Shown piece by piece: positions 45,216 to 55,301 of a stretch of DNA of 64,000 nt. Positions within the stretch are counted from its first letter, which is position 1; every line of letters begins with the position of its first letter. The DNA lies in the NCBI RefSeq assembly GCF_002086115.1, contig NZ_MVHJ01000009.1:62001-126000 (forward strand), read 5' to 3'. Under the pieces are notes generated by a model. That model saw nothing but the letters and a program-made list of their open reading frames with translations. It had not been told where the DNA came from and did no database searches. The position numbers were made by a program, and so were the translations under genes. Origin of the DNA: Mycolicibacterium bacteremicum (GTDB lineage: Bacteria > Actinomycetota > Actinomycetes > Mycobacteriales > Mycobacteriaceae).

Positions 45216-46289
45216 TCAGATCCCCGCGGCGGTACACATCGCGGCGAACTGGCCCGTGCACACCTCGTCCCTGGACTGTCCGCCGTCGTCGAGAACGACG
45301 TTGACGTTCTCTTTGGTGATCGACTTCGGGGTCAGCAGCACCGAGGGCACGTCGCGGCCGCCGGTGTCGTCCCGGGAGGTGGCCGTCGTCTCCGGCGACT
45401 CACCGTTAACCAGGGCGATCGCCACCTCCGCCAGTGCGTCGGCCTCCTCGGTCGCCGATTTGTAGACCGACATGCACTGATTGCCGGCCAGGATGTTCTG
45501 CAGCCCCTCGACGGTGGCGTCCTGGCCGGTGACCGGAACCTGTCCGGCGCGCCGGTTCTTCTCCAGGATCGAGATGACCGACCCGGCGAGACCGTCGTTG
45601 GCCGCGTACACGCCGTCGACCCGGCCGTCGGCCGCGGTGTAGAGCTGCTCGAAGATCGTCACGGCCTTGTCGTTGTCCCAGTCCGGTACGGCCTGTTCAC
45701 CGACATTGGTGATCGAGGGGGTGGCATCGATCACCGAATGCGCTCCGCTGCTGAAGAGCGTGGCGTTGTTGTCGGTCGGGGAACCGTTGAGGAACACCAC
45801 ATTCGCCGGCTTCCCGCCCAGGCAGTCGACAAGACCCTGCCCCTGCAGTTTGCCGACCTCGGTGTTGTCGAAGGAGACGTAGACATCGGCAGACCCGCCC
45901 AGCGTCAGCCGGTCGTAGTCGATGGTCTTGACGCCCTGGGCCGCAGCCTTCTGCTGGATGGACGCCCCGCTGTCGGAGTCGAGGTTGACGATCGCCAGGA
46001 CGGTGACGCCGTCGGCGATCATGGCGTCGGCGATGGTGGCCATGGTGTCCGCCGAGCCCTCGGCATTCTGGATCGTGTACTCCACCCCGGCAGCCTTGAA
46101 GGCCTCTTCCAGCGCCGGACGGTCCTTGGTCTCCCACCGCACCGAGGACTTGGTGTCGGGCAGGATGACACCGACCTTGCCGCCGGAGGCCTCCCCCGAC
46201 CCGGAGTCCGATGCGTTCGATCCGCATCCGGTGAGGGTCAGACCGATGCCGACGACGGCGGTGACGAGCAGGGTGCTGGTGCGTTTCAC
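45216..46289 (-). CDS. Xylose-type periplasmic sugar-binding lipoprotein
   Basis: A 357-residue substrate-binding protein. The signal MKRTSTLLVTAVVGIGLTL ends in the lipobox TLTGC, so Cys22 is lipidated. The mature part is a periplasmic-binding fold of the XylF/RbsB family (VGVILPDTKSSVRWE, YAANDGLAG, TGQDATVEGLQNI). GTG 46289 follows GGAGGACACC. A ROK-type operator lies 35 bases upstream, so it can be expressed separately from xylA. Confidence 0.92.
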   Translation of the reverse strand: MKRTSTLLVTAVVGIGLTLTGCGSNASDSGSGEASGGKVGVILPDTKSSVRWETKDRPALEEAFKAAGVEYTIQNAEGSADTMATIADAMIADGVTVLAIVNLDSDSGASIQQKAAAQGVKTIDYDRLTLGGSADVYVSFDNTEVGKLQGQGLVDCLGGKPANVVFLNGSPTDNNATLFSSGAHSVIDATPSITNVGEQAVPDWDNDKAVTIFEQLYTAADGRVDGVYAANDGLAGSVISILEKNRRAGQVPVTGQDATVEGLQNILAGNQCMSVYKSATEEADALAEVAIALVNGESPETTATSRDDTGGRDVPSVLLTPKSITKENVNVVLDDGGQSRDEVCTGQFAAMCTAAGI

Positions 46290-46323
46290 GGTGTCCTCCG
46301 AGGGGTTCGGTCGAGTCCGGATG

Positions 46324-46363
46324 ATTTGTTGTCGATCTTTACAAATAATGTGTCGTAGGCCAC
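46324..46363. promoter_or_regulatory. ROK/XylR-type operator before the sugar-binding protein
   Basis: ATTTGT-N11-ACAAAT (46324-46346) is a perfect 6-bp inverted repeat. It is followed by AATGTGTCGTAGGCCAC (46347-46363). The whole module is closely matched by 47611-47650 upstream of xylA. The ROK regulator encoded at 47684 is the obvious candidate to bind both. Confidence 0.7.
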
Positions 46364-46365
46364 GA

Positions 46366-47583
46366 CTACCGGGCGCCGAGCAGATGCTCGATCGCCAATT
46401 GATTGAGCCGGACGAAGTGGCAGCCCCGGCCGCCGAAGTAGCCGGCGGCGTCGAAATCCTCGAACGCCGTCCGGTCGGCGAGCAGGTCGGCGTAGGTTTC
46501 GCCGGCACCGAGGGTCGGTTCCCGCAGTTCGGCCACCCGGGCCGCGGCCATGGCCTCCTGCACCTCGGGGTCGGCACGGAAGGCGGTCGCCCGCTGGCGC
46601 AGCAACAGGTACATCCGCATGTTCGCCGCGGCCGAGGCCCACACACCCTCGGCGTCCTCGGTGCGGCTGGGCTTGTAGTCGAAGTGCCGCGGCCCCGCAT
46701 AGGCCGGACCACCGCCCGGACCGCCGTGCTCCAGCAGGTCGACAAGGGCAAAGGCGTTGGCCAGATCGCCGTGTCCGAACACCAGGTCCTGGTCGAACTT
46801 GATGCCGCGCTGGCCGTTCAGATCGATGTGGAAGAGCTTGCCGCTGTAGAGCGCCTGGGCGATGCCATGGGTGAAATTCAGACCCGCCATCTGTTCGTGG
46901 CCGGTCTCCGGGTTCACCCCGACCAGGTCTGGCTGCGCGAGGGTGTCGATGAACGCCAGCGCATGCCCGACCGTCGGCAGCAGGATGTCCCCGCGCGGCT
47001 CGTTGGGTTTGGGTTCGATGGCGAACCGGATCTGGATGCCCTGATCGGTTACGTACTGGCACAACAGGTCCAGTGCTTCCCGGTAGCGCTGCAGCGCGGC
47101 CTGGACATCCTTGGCCGAGTCGTACTCGCTGCCTTCCCGGCCGCCCCACAGCACGAATGTCTGGGCTCCGAGTTCGGCGGCCAGATCCAGGTTGCGCAGC
47201 ACCTTGCGCAGCGCGAACCGGCGCACGGCCCGGTCGTTGCTGGTGAATCCGCCGTCCTTGAAGACCGGCTGGCTGAACAGATTGGTGGTCACCATGGGCA
47301 CGACCAGACCGGTCGCCCCGAGCGCGGCGGTCAGCCGGTCGATGGCGTGCCGGCGGTCGGCATCGGAACTGCCGAAGGCGAACAGGTCGTCGTCGTGGAA
47401 GGTCAACCCGTAGGCGCCCAGTTCGGCCAGCTTCTCCACCGCCTCCACCGGATCGAGCGCGGGCCGGGTGGCGACGCCGAACGGGTCGATGCCCTGCCAT
47501 CCGACGGTCCAGAGGCCGAACGAGAATCTGTCCGATGCCCGCGGCGTCAGGTCGTCGGTGACACTGGATTCCAGGACGGTCAT
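46366..47583 (-). CDS. xylA: Xylose isomerase
   Basis: A 405-residue xylose isomerase that converts D-xylose to D-xylulose. [35 protein letters not shown] (metal site) and the C-terminal [14 protein letters not shown] match the actinobacterial enzyme. First gene of the transport operon; ATG 47583 follows GAGGAGCACC. The gene is divergent from the ROK regulator with the operator at 47611-47633 between them. Confidence 0.95.
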   Translation of the reverse strand: MTVLESSVTDDLTPRASDRFSFGLWTVGWQGIDPFGVATRPALDPVEAVEKLAELGAYGLTFHDDDLFAFGSSDADRRHAIDRLTAALGATGLVVPMVTTNLFSQPVFKDGGFTSNDRAVRRFALRKVLRNLDLAAELGAQTFVLWGGREGSEYDSAKDVQAALQRYREALDLLCQYVTDQGIQIRFAIEPKPNEPRGDILLPTVGHALAFIDTLAQPDLVGVNPETGHEQMAGLNFTHGIAQALYSGKLFHIDLNGQRGIKFDQDLVFGHGDLANAFALVDLLEHGGPGGGPAYAGPRHFDYKPSRTEDAEGVWASAAANMRMYLLLRQRATAFRADPEVQEAMAAARVAELREPTLGAGETYADLLADRTAFEDFDAAGYFGGRGCHFVRLNQLAIEHLLGAR

Positions 47584-47610
47584 GGTGCTCCTCGTATCGA
47601 TGCTCTACGC

Positions 47611-47650
47611 TTTTGTTCTCGCGCCGAACATAAGATGTGGCGCAGGCCAC
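47611..47650. promoter_or_regulatory. ROK/XylR-type operator between xylA and the ROK gene
   Basis: TTTTGTTC-N7-GAACATAA (47611-47633) is a near-perfect inverted repeat, followed by ATGTGGCGCAGGCCAC (47635-47650), itself holding the palindrome GTGGC-N5-GCCAC-like arms. Twin of the module at 46324-46363, in the same orientation. On the minus strand TATGTT is a possible -10 for xylA. Confidence 0.7.
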
Positions 47651-47683
47651 TGTCAAGCGTGGATGTGAAGGGATGGTGAGCTC

Positions 47684-48871
47684 GTGAAGGCGGTTGCGCA
47701 CGGCGACGACGCGCGGCGAACCACCCGGGTGGGCACCAGCAGCGACGACGTCCGGCGCCGCAACCTGTCCAGCGTGCTGACACTGGTGCACCGCCGCCGC
47801 GCGCTCAGCCGGGCCGACCTGACCCGGGTCACCGGACTGTCCCGATCGACCACCAAGGATCTGGTCGAGGAACTGGTCGGGCGCGGCCTGGTGGCCGAGG
47901 CGCCGGCCGGGTCGGCCACCCAGGTCGGCAGACCCAGCCCCATCGTGCGCCCCGGCGACCGTGCGCTCGCGGTGGCGGTCACCCCCGAGGTCGACGCCGT
48001 CACCGTCGGCGTGGTGTCGATGGGTGGCGCGGTGCTCGAGGCCGTACGCCACGAGACCGCACAGGTGCCGACCGCATCCGACACCGTCGCCATCGCCGCC
48101 GCCGAGATCGACCGGATCAGGCGCACCCTGCGCGACGGGCAACTGGTGACCGCCGTCGGCGTCGCCGTCCCGGGCCTGGTGCACACCGGCGAATCCACCG
48201 TCCAGCTGGCCCCGAATCTCGACTGGCATGACGTCCAGATCGGCCAGATGCTGAGCGCGGCAACCGATCTGCCCGTCTTTGCCGCCAACGACGCCAACGC
48301 CGGCGCACTGGCCGAGCACCTGTTCGGCAGCCATCACGATCCCGACCACCTGATCTATGTGAACGGCGGGCCCAGCGGCATCGGGGCCGGTTTCGTGGTC
48401 GCCGGTGACATCCTGGCCGGCGTGGCCGGGTACGCGGGCGAACTCGGACACACCTACGTCGGCGGCGCCGAGCGGTGCCACTGCGGCAGCACGGGTTGTC
48501 TGGAGACCGAGGTCCGCCAGCCTCCGTTGGCCCGACTGCTCTCCCGTCTGGATGGTGTTGACGCAGAAGGCCATTCACCACCCGACGATGCCGAGATGGA
48601 CGTGCTCGCGCGGCAGGCACGGTGCCTGGCGATCGCGCTCGGCAACGCCGTCAACATGCTCAATCCGCGGCTGATCGTGCTGGGCGGCTTCCTGCGGGCG
48701 TTCCCGGCGTTCGCCGCGGCGGTGTTACACGACGAACTGGCCCGGCACACCATGGGCGCCCCGCGCCGTCTGGTGCGGGTCGTCCCCGCCACCCTCGGCG
48801 GTGACACGCTGATGATCGGTGCCGCCGAACTGGCCTTCACCCCACTGCTCGCCGACCCCGGAAGGTTCTGA
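47684..48871 (+). CDS. ROK-family transcription regulator of xylose genes
   Basis: A 395-residue ROK protein. Residues 25-75 are a winged HTH ([20 protein letters not shown]). The sugar-binding domain has [20 protein letters not shown] glycines and the ROK zinc motif HCGSTGCLE. It probably represses xylA and the transporter in the absence of xylose. GTG 47684 is the start; no Shine-Dalgarno is obvious. One base separates its stop from ATG of xylB. Confidence 0.92.
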   Translation: MKAVAHGDDARRTTRVGTSSDDVRRRNLSSVLTLVHRRRALSRADLTRVTGLSRSTTKDLVEELVGRGLVAEAPAGSATQVGRPSPIVRPGDRALAVAVTPEVDAVTVGVVSMGGAVLEAVRHETAQVPTASDTVAIAAAEIDRIRRTLRDGQLVTAVGVAVPGLVHTGESTVQLAPNLDWHDVQIGQMLSAATDLPVFAANDANAGALAEHLFGSHHDPDHLIYVNGGPSGIGAGFVVAGDILAGVAGYAGELGHTYVGGAERCHCGSTGCLETEVRQPPLARLLSRLDGVDAEGHSPPDDAEMDVLARQARCLAIALGNAVNMLNPRLIVLGGFLRAFPAFAAAVLHDELARHTMGAPRRLVRVVPATLGGDTLMIGAAELAFTPLLADPGRF

Positions 48872-48872
48872 C

Positions 48873-50267
48873 ATGGCACTGGTCGCCGGAATCGATTCGT
48901 CCACCCAGTCGTGCAAGGTGGTGATCTGCGAGGCCGCCACCGGTGAGGTCGTACGCTCGGCATCCTCGCCGCATCCCGCGGGCACCGAGGTCGACCCGCG
49001 GCACTGGTGGGAGGCGCTGGAGCGCACCATCGCGGCGGTAGGCGGTATCGACGACGTCGCCGCGGTGTCGGTCGGCGCCCAACAACACGGCATGGTCTGT
49101 CTGGACGAGGCCGGCCGGATCGTGCGAGATGCGCTGCTGTGGAACGACACCCGCTCCGCCGAGGCGGCCGACCAGCTGGTCGCCGAGCTCGGGGGCGCCG
49201 CGGCATGGGCCGAGGGCGTCGGCGTCGTCCCGGTCGCATCGGTGACCGCGACCAAACTGCGCTGGCTGGCCGACCACGAGCCGCACCACGCCGACACCAC
49301 GGCGGCGGTCTGCCTGCCGCACGACTGGCTGACCTGGCGCCTGACCGGTTCACGCGATATCGCCGATCTGCGCACCGACCGCAGCGATGCCAGCGGCACC
49401 GGATACTTCGCCGCCGAGAGCGACTCCTACCGGATGGACCTGTTGGAACTGGCGATGCGGGGGCGCCGGCCCGCCGTCCCGGACGTGCTGGGGCCCCGCG
49501 ACGCCGCCGGCCGGACCACCGGCGGTGCGGTGCTGGGACCGGGCGCCGGTGACAACGCCGCAGCGGCACTGGGATTGGCGGCCGGCTCCGGTGACTGTGT
49601 GGTGTCGCTGGGGACCTCCGGGGTGGTCAGCGCGGTGGGCCCGACGGCACCGCATGACGGCGCGGGCATCGTCGCGGGGTTTGCCGACGCGACCGGCCTG
49701 CAGCTGCCGCTGGTGTGCACGCTCAACGGCGCGCCGGTGCTGGCGGCCGTGGCTGCCATGCTGCAGGTGGACTTCACCGAGTTCGACCGGCTCGCGCTGT
49801 CGGCCCCGGCCGGCGCCGAGGGCCTGGTGCTGGTCCCCTACCTGGACGGGGAGCGGTCGCCCAACCTGCCGCACGCCGCCGGTGCCCTGCAGGGTATGAC
49901 GTCACGAAACCTCAACCCGGCCAACATCGCCCGCGCCGCGGTCGAGGGACTGCTCAGTTCGATGGCCTACTGCACCGGCAAGATCGCCGAGCAGGGTGTC
50001 TCGGCGGATCGCATCATCCTGATCGGCGGCGGGGCACGCTCGGAGGCCGTGCGGCGCATCGCCCCTGCGGTCTTCGGGACGACGGTCGACGTACCCGAAG
50101 CCGGTGAGTACGTCGCGCTGGGCGCCGCCCGTCAAGCCGCCTGGGTGCTGTCCGGGCACGAGGCGCAACCCGACTGGCAGGCCCGCGTCGCGACCGGCTA
50201 TCAGGCGGACCCGACACCCGACGTGCTCGACCGGTACCTGACCGCGCAGGAACTCACGCTGCGCTGA
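48873..50267 (+). CDS. xylB: Xylulokinase
   Basis: A 464-residue FGGY carbohydrate kinase phosphorylating D-xylulose. [12 protein letters not shown] (N-terminal phosphate loop), [11 protein letters not shown] (sugar contact), [10 protein letters not shown] and the C-terminal [14 protein letters not shown] are present. One base after the ROK regulator, in the same operon. With XylA it feeds the pentose phosphate pathway. Confidence 0.94.
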   Translation: MALVAGIDSSTQSCKVVICEAATGEVVRSASSPHPAGTEVDPRHWWEALERTIAAVGGIDDVAAVSVGAQQHGMVCLDEAGRIVRDALLWNDTRSAEAADQLVAELGGAAAWAEGVGVVPVASVTATKLRWLADHEPHHADTTAAVCLPHDWLTWRLTGSRDIADLRTDRSDASGTGYFAAESDSYRMDLLELAMRGRRPAVPDVLGPRDAAGRTTGGAVLGPGAGDNAAAALGLAAGSGDCVVSLGTSGVVSAVGPTAPHDGAGIVAGFADATGLQLPLVCTLNGAPVLAAVAAMLQVDFTEFDRLALSAPAGAEGLVLVPYLDGERSPNLPHAAGALQGMTSRNLNPANIARAAVEGLLSSMAYCTGKIAEQGVSADRIILIGGGARSEAVRRIAPAVFGTTVDVPEAGEYVALGAARQAAWVLSGHEAQPDWQARVATGYQADPTPDVLDRYLTAQELTLR

Positions 50268-50272
50268 CCGGA

Positions 50273-52189
50273 TCAGCGTCGCTGGGTGACGTACCAGTCG
50301 AGCAGGTCGGGATCGTCGACGGCGGTGCGTTCCACCACCTTCGCCGCATCGGCGCCCTGGAACAGCTTCTTGATCGGCACCTCGAGCTTCTTGCCGGTCC
50401 GGGTGTGCGGGATGCCGGGGGCGACGATGACCTCGTCGGGGACGTGGCGCGGCGAGACCTCCGTGCGGATGGTCTGCTTGATCTTGTCGGTCAGCTCGTC
50501 GGTCAACGACACCCCGTCGGCGAGCACCACGAACAGCGGCATCCAGTAGCCCCCGTCGGGCTGCTCGGCGCCGATCACCAGCGCCTCGGCGATCTCGGGC
50601 AGCCGCTCCACGGACTGATAGATGTCCGCGCTGCCCATCCGGATACCGTGCCGGTTCAGGGTGGAATCCGAGCGGCCATGCACGACGACGCTGCCGTGGT
50701 CGGTGATGGTGATCCAGTCACCGTGTCGCCAGACGCCGGGGAACATCTCGAAATACGCGTCCCGGTACCGGGATCCGTCCGGGTCGTTCCAGAACGAGAC
50801 CGGCATCGAGGGCAGCGGTTTGGTGATCACCAATTCGCCCACCTCGCCGCGCACCGGCGTGCCCGACTCGTCCCAGGCATCCAGCGCCGCGCCCAGGAAG
50901 GGTACCGACAACTCGCCCGGCCACACCGGCACGGTGCGCACCCCACCGATGAACGCCGACACCACGTCGGTGCCACCGCTGATCGAGGCGACCTGCACGT
51001 GCGCGCCGAGGTTGTCGCGCATCCACAGCGATGTCGAGGGCGGCAGCGACGATCCGGTGATCCCGACGGTGCGCAACGCGGCCAGGTCATGATCGGTACG
51101 GGGAACGGCACCGGCCTTGGCGCAGCCCAGCACGTATCCGGGGCTGGTACCCAGTACCGTGACGCGCAGCCGAGCGGCCAACTCCCACAGGGTATCCGGT
51201 GTCGGGGCGGACGGGCTGCCGTCGTAGCAGACGATGGTAGCGCCCACCAACAGGCCGGCGACCTGGAAGTTCCACATCATCCAACTCGGGCTGGTGTACC
51301 AGAAGAAGGTGTCCGACGGTCCGATATCGCTCTGCAGGGCAACGGCTTTGAGATGCTCGACGAGCACGCCGCCATGACCGTGCACGATACCCTTGGGCAG
51401 CCCCGTGGTGCCCGACGAGAACAGGATCCACAGCGGATGGTCGAATGGGACGTCGGTACTGCGCAACTCGGCGTCGCGGTCGGTGACGGTCGCGAAATCC
51501 AGACACCCATCGGGGGTCGGCGACAGTCGCGATACCGAGACGGTCGCCTTCAACGTCGGCAGCCCGGCGCGCAACTCCGCCACATCGGCGGTCTTGTCAT
51601 GGGACTTGCCGCCGAACCGATACCCGTCGGCGGTCACCAACACCACCGGCTCGAGTTGATCGAGTCGGTCCAGCGCGGCCTTGGCCGAGTAGTCCTGGCC
51701 ACAGGCGCTCCACACCGCGCCGATCGAGGCGGTTCCCAGGAAGGCGATGACCGCCTCGGCGATATTGGGCAGGTATCCCACCACGCGGTCACCCGGCCCC
51801 ACCCCGAGCTCGCTCAGCACGGCCGCGAAACCGGCTGTCCGGCGGAGTAGTTCGGCCCAGGACACCTCCACGACGTCGGCCCCTTCGCCGACGCTCAGGA
51901 TGGCGGGCCGGTCCGAGCGGGCGTGCCGGGCGATCTGGTCGACGTAGTTCAGGCGCACCCCCGGGAACCACGTGGCGCCGGGCATCGAGGCGTCGGCCAG
52001 TACCTCGCCCGGGATGTCGCCGAGGTCGAAGTAGCGCCACAGCGCACCCCAGAATGCCTCGGGTTCGTCGACCGACCACTGCCACAGCGCGTGGTAGTCG
52101 GCCTCTTTTCCGACCGTCCGCGCGAACGCGGTGACTTGCGCGTCGGCGATATCGGCTGCGGTCGGTTCCCACTGCGGCTCGGGGCTCAC
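50273..52189 (-). CDS. Acetoacetyl-CoA synthetase
   Basis: A 638-residue acyl-CoA synthetase of the AACS type. The AMP motif LFSSGTTGLPKGIVHGHGG, the RSDSTLNRHGIRMG motif and the C-terminal HTRTGKKLEVPIKK lysine are intact. It activates acetoacetate to acetoacetyl-CoA. GTG 52189 overlaps the stop of the dehydrogenase (GTGA), so the operon MFS-dehydrogenase-synthetase moves 3-hydroxybutyrate inside, oxidises it and activates it. Confidence 0.9.
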   Translation of the reverse strand: MSPEPQWEPTAADIADAQVTAFARTVGKEADYHALWQWSVDEPEAFWGALWRYFDLGDIPGEVLADASMPGATWFPGVRLNYVDQIARHARSDRPAILSVGEGADVVEVSWAELLRRTAGFAAVLSELGVGPGDRVVGYLPNIAEAVIAFLGTASIGAVWSACGQDYSAKAALDRLDQLEPVVLVTADGYRFGGKSHDKTADVAELRAGLPTLKATVSVSRLSPTPDGCLDFATVTDRDAELRSTDVPFDHPLWILFSSGTTGLPKGIVHGHGGVLVEHLKAVALQSDIGPSDTFFWYTSPSWMMWNFQVAGLLVGATIVCYDGSPSAPTPDTLWELAARLRVTVLGTSPGYVLGCAKAGAVPRTDHDLAALRTVGITGSSLPPSTSLWMRDNLGAHVQVASISGGTDVVSAFIGGVRTVPVWPGELSVPFLGAALDAWDESGTPVRGEVGELVITKPLPSMPVSFWNDPDGSRYRDAYFEMFPGVWRHGDWITITDHGSVVVHGRSDSTLNRHGIRMGSADIYQSVERLPEIAEALVIGAEQPDGGYWMPLFVVLADGVSLTDELTDKIKQTIRTEVSPRHVPDEVIVAPGIPHTRTGKKLEVPIKKLFQGADAAKVVERTAVDDPDLLDWYVTQRR

Positions 52190-52962
52190 CGGGCGCTCCA
52201 CCCACCGTCCATGGTGTAGGACGCGCCGGTGACCATGCCCGCCTGATCGGAGGCCAGCCAGCCCACCAGCGAGGCCACCTCCTGCGGCTCCACGAGTCGT
52301 TTGATCGCGCTCTCCTTGAGCAGGATCTGCTCGACGACCTGCTGCTCGTCGATGCCGTGCGTGCGTGCCTGGTCGGCGATCTGCTTGTCCACCAGCGCGG
52401 TCCGCACATATCCAGGGTTGACGCAATTGCTGGTCACTCCGTGCGGGCCGCCCTCGAGCGCGGTCACCTTGGAGAGCCCCTCCAGCGCGTGCTTGGCCGT
52501 CACATAGGCGACCTTATATTCGGAGGCCCGCAGTCCGTGCACCGATGACAGATTGATGACGCGACCGAAACCCGCGTCGTACATGTGCGGTAGCGCCGCC
52601 CGGATCAACAGGAAGGGCACCTCGGTCATCAGCGTCAGCAGGGTGCGGAAGGCGTCGGGCGGGAACTCGGCGATCGGCGCCACCCGCTGCACGCCGGCGT
52701 TGTTGACCAGGATGTCGACGTCGAGGCGCAGATCTTCGAGGGCCGATACGTCGAGCAGGTCGACCGGCCATGCGGTACCGCCGATCTCGTCGGCCAACGC
52801 CTGCGCCCCCTCGGCGTCACGGTCGGCGATGGTCACCTTGGCGCCGCGCGCGGCCAGTTCGCGGGCGCAGGCGGCGCCGATCCCGGCGGCCGCCCCGGTG
52901 ACCAGTGCGGTCTTGCCGGAGAGATCGCTCGGTGCCGTTGATGCGCTCGCAGGCTCGCTCAT
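52186..52962 (-). CDS. 3-hydroxybutyrate dehydrogenase (SDR)
   Basis: A 258-residue SDR. VTGAAAGIGAACARE, LVNNAGVQRVAPIAEF and NLSSVHGLRASEYKVAYVTAK (Ser...Tyr-x3-Lys) are intact. VNPGYVRTALVDKQIADQA is typical of bacterial D-3-hydroxybutyrate dehydrogenases. The ATG overlaps the MFS stop (ATGA), and the next gene makes acetoacetyl-CoA, which supports the substrate. Confidence 0.9.
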   Translation of the reverse strand: MSEPASASTAPSDLSGKTALVTGAAAGIGAACARELAARGAKVTIADRDAEGAQALADEIGGTAWPVDLLDVSALEDLRLDVDILVNNAGVQRVAPIAEFPPDAFRTLLTLMTEVPFLLIRAALPHMYDAGFGRVINLSSVHGLRASEYKVAYVTAKHALEGLSKVTALEGGPHGVTSNCVNPGYVRTALVDKQIADQARTHGIDEQQVVEQILLKESAIKRLVEPQEVASLVGWLASDQAGMVTGASYTMDGGWSAR

Positions 52963-54320
52963 GCCCGCGCCCCGGCGATATCGCGCGCGTCGGCGTCATC
53001 GAGCGTCTTGAGGTCGATGCCCTTGGTCTCGCGGGTGGCCAGCGCGGCCAGCAGCGAGACGCCGCACGCCAGGCCGAGATATACCGCGATCGGCACTGAC
53101 GAGTCGTAGATGTCGAGCAGCTTGACCGCGATGATCGGTGCCAGCGACCCCGCGACGATCGAGGTGACCTGATAGCCAAGGGAGACACCGGAATAGCGCA
53201 TCCGAGTGGGGAACATCTCGGACATGATGGCCGGCTGCGGCGCATACATCAGCGCATGGATCACCAACCCGATGGTCACCGAGGCCGTCACCACCGCGTA
53301 GTTGCCGCTGTTCATCATCGGAAAGGCGAAGAAGCCCCACGACGCGCCCAGCAGCGCGCCGACGATGTACACCGGCCGGCGGCCGTACTGATCCGACAGC
53401 CGGCCCACCAGCGGGATGACCGCGAAGTGCACGGCGTGAGCGATCAGCAGGTACCAGAGGATGGTGCTGGTATCGGCACCCACCTGGGTCTTGAGGTATG
53501 TGATGGAGAACGTGACCACCAGGTAATACATGATGTTCTCGCCGAACCGCAGGCCCATGGCCGTGAAAACGCCTCGGGGGTAACGCTTGAGCACCTCGAC
53601 GACCGACAGCGAGCCCGCCTTGATGCGCTCCGCCTCCTGCTGCGCCTCGACGAAGATCGGCGCATCGGTGACCTTGGTGCGGATGTAGTAGCCGACCAGC
53701 ACCACCACCGCCGACAGCCAGAACGCCACCCGCCAACCCCAGGACAGGAAGGCCGCATCCGAGAGCGTGGTGGTCAGCACCAGCAGCACGACGGTGGCCA
53801 GCAGGTTGCCCGCCGGCACACCGGCCTGTGGCCAGCTGGCCCAGAACCCACGCTGTCGGCTGGGACTGTGCTCGGCGACCAGCAGGACCGCACCGCCCCA
53901 TTCCCCGCCGACCGCGAAGCCCTGGATGAAGCGCAGCGTCACCAACAGCGCCGGCGCCCAGTAGCCGATCTGGTCGAAGGTCGGTAGGCAGCCCATCGCG
54001 AAGGTCGCCACACCGACCAGCAGCAGGCTGAACTGCAGCAGTTTCTTGCGGCCGTACTTGTCGCCGAAGTGGCCGAAGACGATGCCACCCAACGGGCGCG
54101 CGATGAATCCGACGGCATAGGTGACGAATGCGGCGAGGATGGCGTCGAGTTCACTGCCGGTCTGAGCGAAGAACACCTTGCTGAACACCAGCGTCGCGGC
54201 GGTGCCGTAGAGGAAGAACTCGTACCACTCGACGACCGTGCCGGCCATCGATGCGGTGACGACACGTTTGAGCCCGGTGGTCGGCTGAAGTGAATTGTGA
54301 TCGGCAGCACACATGGCCAT
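52959..54320 (-). CDS. MFS transporter, metabolite:H+ symporter family
   Basis: A 453-residue transporter with twelve hydrophobic segments. VVEWYEFFLYGTAA, GHFGDKYGRKK (loop 2-3) and FAVGGEWGGA are signatures of the ProP/ShiA/KgtP (MHS) family. It likely imports 3-hydroxybutyrate or a related short acid, given the two downstream genes. ATG 54320 starts the protein, with ATG 54314 as an alternative. It is divergent from a LysR gene. Confidence 0.92.
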   Translation of the reverse strand: MAMCAADHNSLQPTTGLKRVVTASMAGTVVEWYEFFLYGTAATLVFSKVFFAQTGSELDAILAAFVTYAVGFIARPLGGIVFGHFGDKYGRKKLLQFSLLLVGVATFAMGCLPTFDQIGYWAPALLVTLRFIQGFAVGGEWGGAVLLVAEHSPSRQRGFWASWPQAGVPAGNLLATVVLLVLTTTLSDAAFLSWGWRVAFWLSAVVVLVGYYIRTKVTDAPIFVEAQQEAERIKAGSLSVVEVLKRYPRGVFTAMGLRFGENIMYYLVVTFSITYLKTQVGADTSTILWYLLIAHAVHFAVIPLVGRLSDQYGRRPVYIVGALLGASWGFFAFPMMNSGNYAVVTASVTIGLVIHALMYAPQPAIMSEMFPTRMRYSGVSLGYQVTSIVAGSLAPIIAVKLLDIYDSSVPIAVYLGLACGVSLLAALATRETKGIDLKTLDDADARDIAGARA

Positions 54321-54372
54321 GAGTATTCATGCAGGTAACACCGCGCACAATGACCAGAAACGCACCACTTAT

Positions 54373-54386
54373 CTGCAAAAATGCAG
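54373..54386. promoter_or_regulatory. CTGCA-N4-TGCAG palindrome upstream of the LysR gene
   Basis: A perfect 5-bp inverted repeat in the 68-base gap between the MFS start (54320) and the proposed LysR start (54389). It is placed right before the LysR GTG and looks like an autoregulatory LysR binding site. Confidence 0.45.
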
Positions 54387-54388
54387 AG

Positions 54389-55288
54389 GTGGCCGTACCG
54401 AGCGCCGATGATCTGCTGATCCTGCTGGCTGTCGGGCGCACCGGGCGTTACGTCAGCGCCGCCGAGCAGCTCGGCGTCAACCACACCACCATCTCGCGGC
54501 GCATCGCCGCACTCGAACAGGCCATCGGGGCGCGGGTGCTGACCCGCGTCGGGGCCGGGTGGGAGCTGACCGACCGCGGCCGCGAGGTCCTGTCGGCGGC
54601 CGAGGCGATCGAGGCCGCGGTGCGCTCGCTGGCCGACGCCGACGGTCGGCCGCAGGCGCTGGAAGGCGTCGTGCGCATCTCGGCCACCGACGGGTTCAGC
54701 GCCTATATCGCCGCGCCGGCCGCCGCCGAGGTGCAGCGCAGTCATCCCGCGGTGGCGGTCGAGATCGTCGCGGCCACCCGCCGGGCCAGCCAGCAGCGCG
54801 CCAGCGTCGACATCGAGATCGTGGTCGGCGAACCGGCCGTGCAGCGAGCCCAGGCCATCCGGCTCGGTGACTACTGCCTCGGCCTCTACGGTTCCCAGCG
54901 TTACCTGTCCGACCACGGCACCCCGCGGGCGGTCGAGGAGCTGGCCGCACACCCGCTGGTCTATTTCATCGATTCCATGCTGCAGGTCGACGAGCTGGAC
55001 CTGGCCACCAGCTTCGCGCCCACCATGCGCCAGTCGGTCTCCTCGACCAATGTCTTCGTCCATGTCGAGGCGACCCGCGCGCACGCCGGGCTCGGCCTGC
55101 TGCCCTGCTTCATGGCCGACCGGCACCCGGATCTGGTCCGGGTGCTGCCCGCCCAGGTGTCGGTGCGGCTGAGCTACTGGCTGGTGACCCGTGCCGAGAC
55201 GCTGCGCAGGCCCGAGGTCGGTGCCATCGTCGACGCGATCGGCGACCGCATGCGTGAGCAGAAGGATGTGCTGCTGGGCACCGGCTGA
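54389..55288 (+). CDS. LysR-family regulator of the 3-hydroxybutyrate genes
   Basis: A 299-residue LysR. The HTH is residues 4-62 (AVGRTGRYVSAAEQLGVNHT). The rest is a periplasmic-binding-like effector domain. GTG 54389 is chosen because homologues begin near PSADDLLILLAVxRTG; the frame is open to ATG 54329. It probably controls the divergent MFS-SDR-AACS operon. The inducer may be 3-hydroxybutyrate or acetoacetate. Confidence 0.85.
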   Translation: MAVPSADDLLILLAVGRTGRYVSAAEQLGVNHTTISRRIAALEQAIGARVLTRVGAGWELTDRGREVLSAAEAIEAAVRSLADADGRPQALEGVVRISATDGFSAYIAAPAAAEVQRSHPAVAVEIVAATRRASQQRASVDIEIVVGEPAVQRAQAIRLGDYCLGLYGSQRYLSDHGTPRAVEELAAHPLVYFIDSMLQVDELDLATSFAPTMRQSVSSTNVFVHVEATRAHAGLGLLPCFMADRHPDLVRVLPAQVSVRLSYWLVTRAETLRRPEVGAIVDAIGDRMREQKDVLLGTG

Positions 55289-55289
55289 A

Positions 55290-55295
55290 TATCGT
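55290..55295 (+). promoter_or_regulatory. Candidate -10 element of the lipase-like gene
   Basis: TATCGT lies six bases before ATG 55302 and starts just after the LysR stop codon, so the gene likely has its own leaderless promoter. Confidence 0.45.
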
Positions 55296-55301
55296 TGGTG
55301 C

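Noticed and set aside
46286..48574. 762-codon open frame on the minus strand covering xylA and the ROK gene in other frames
   Set aside because: It overlaps two well supported genes in a different frame and shows no recognisable protein.
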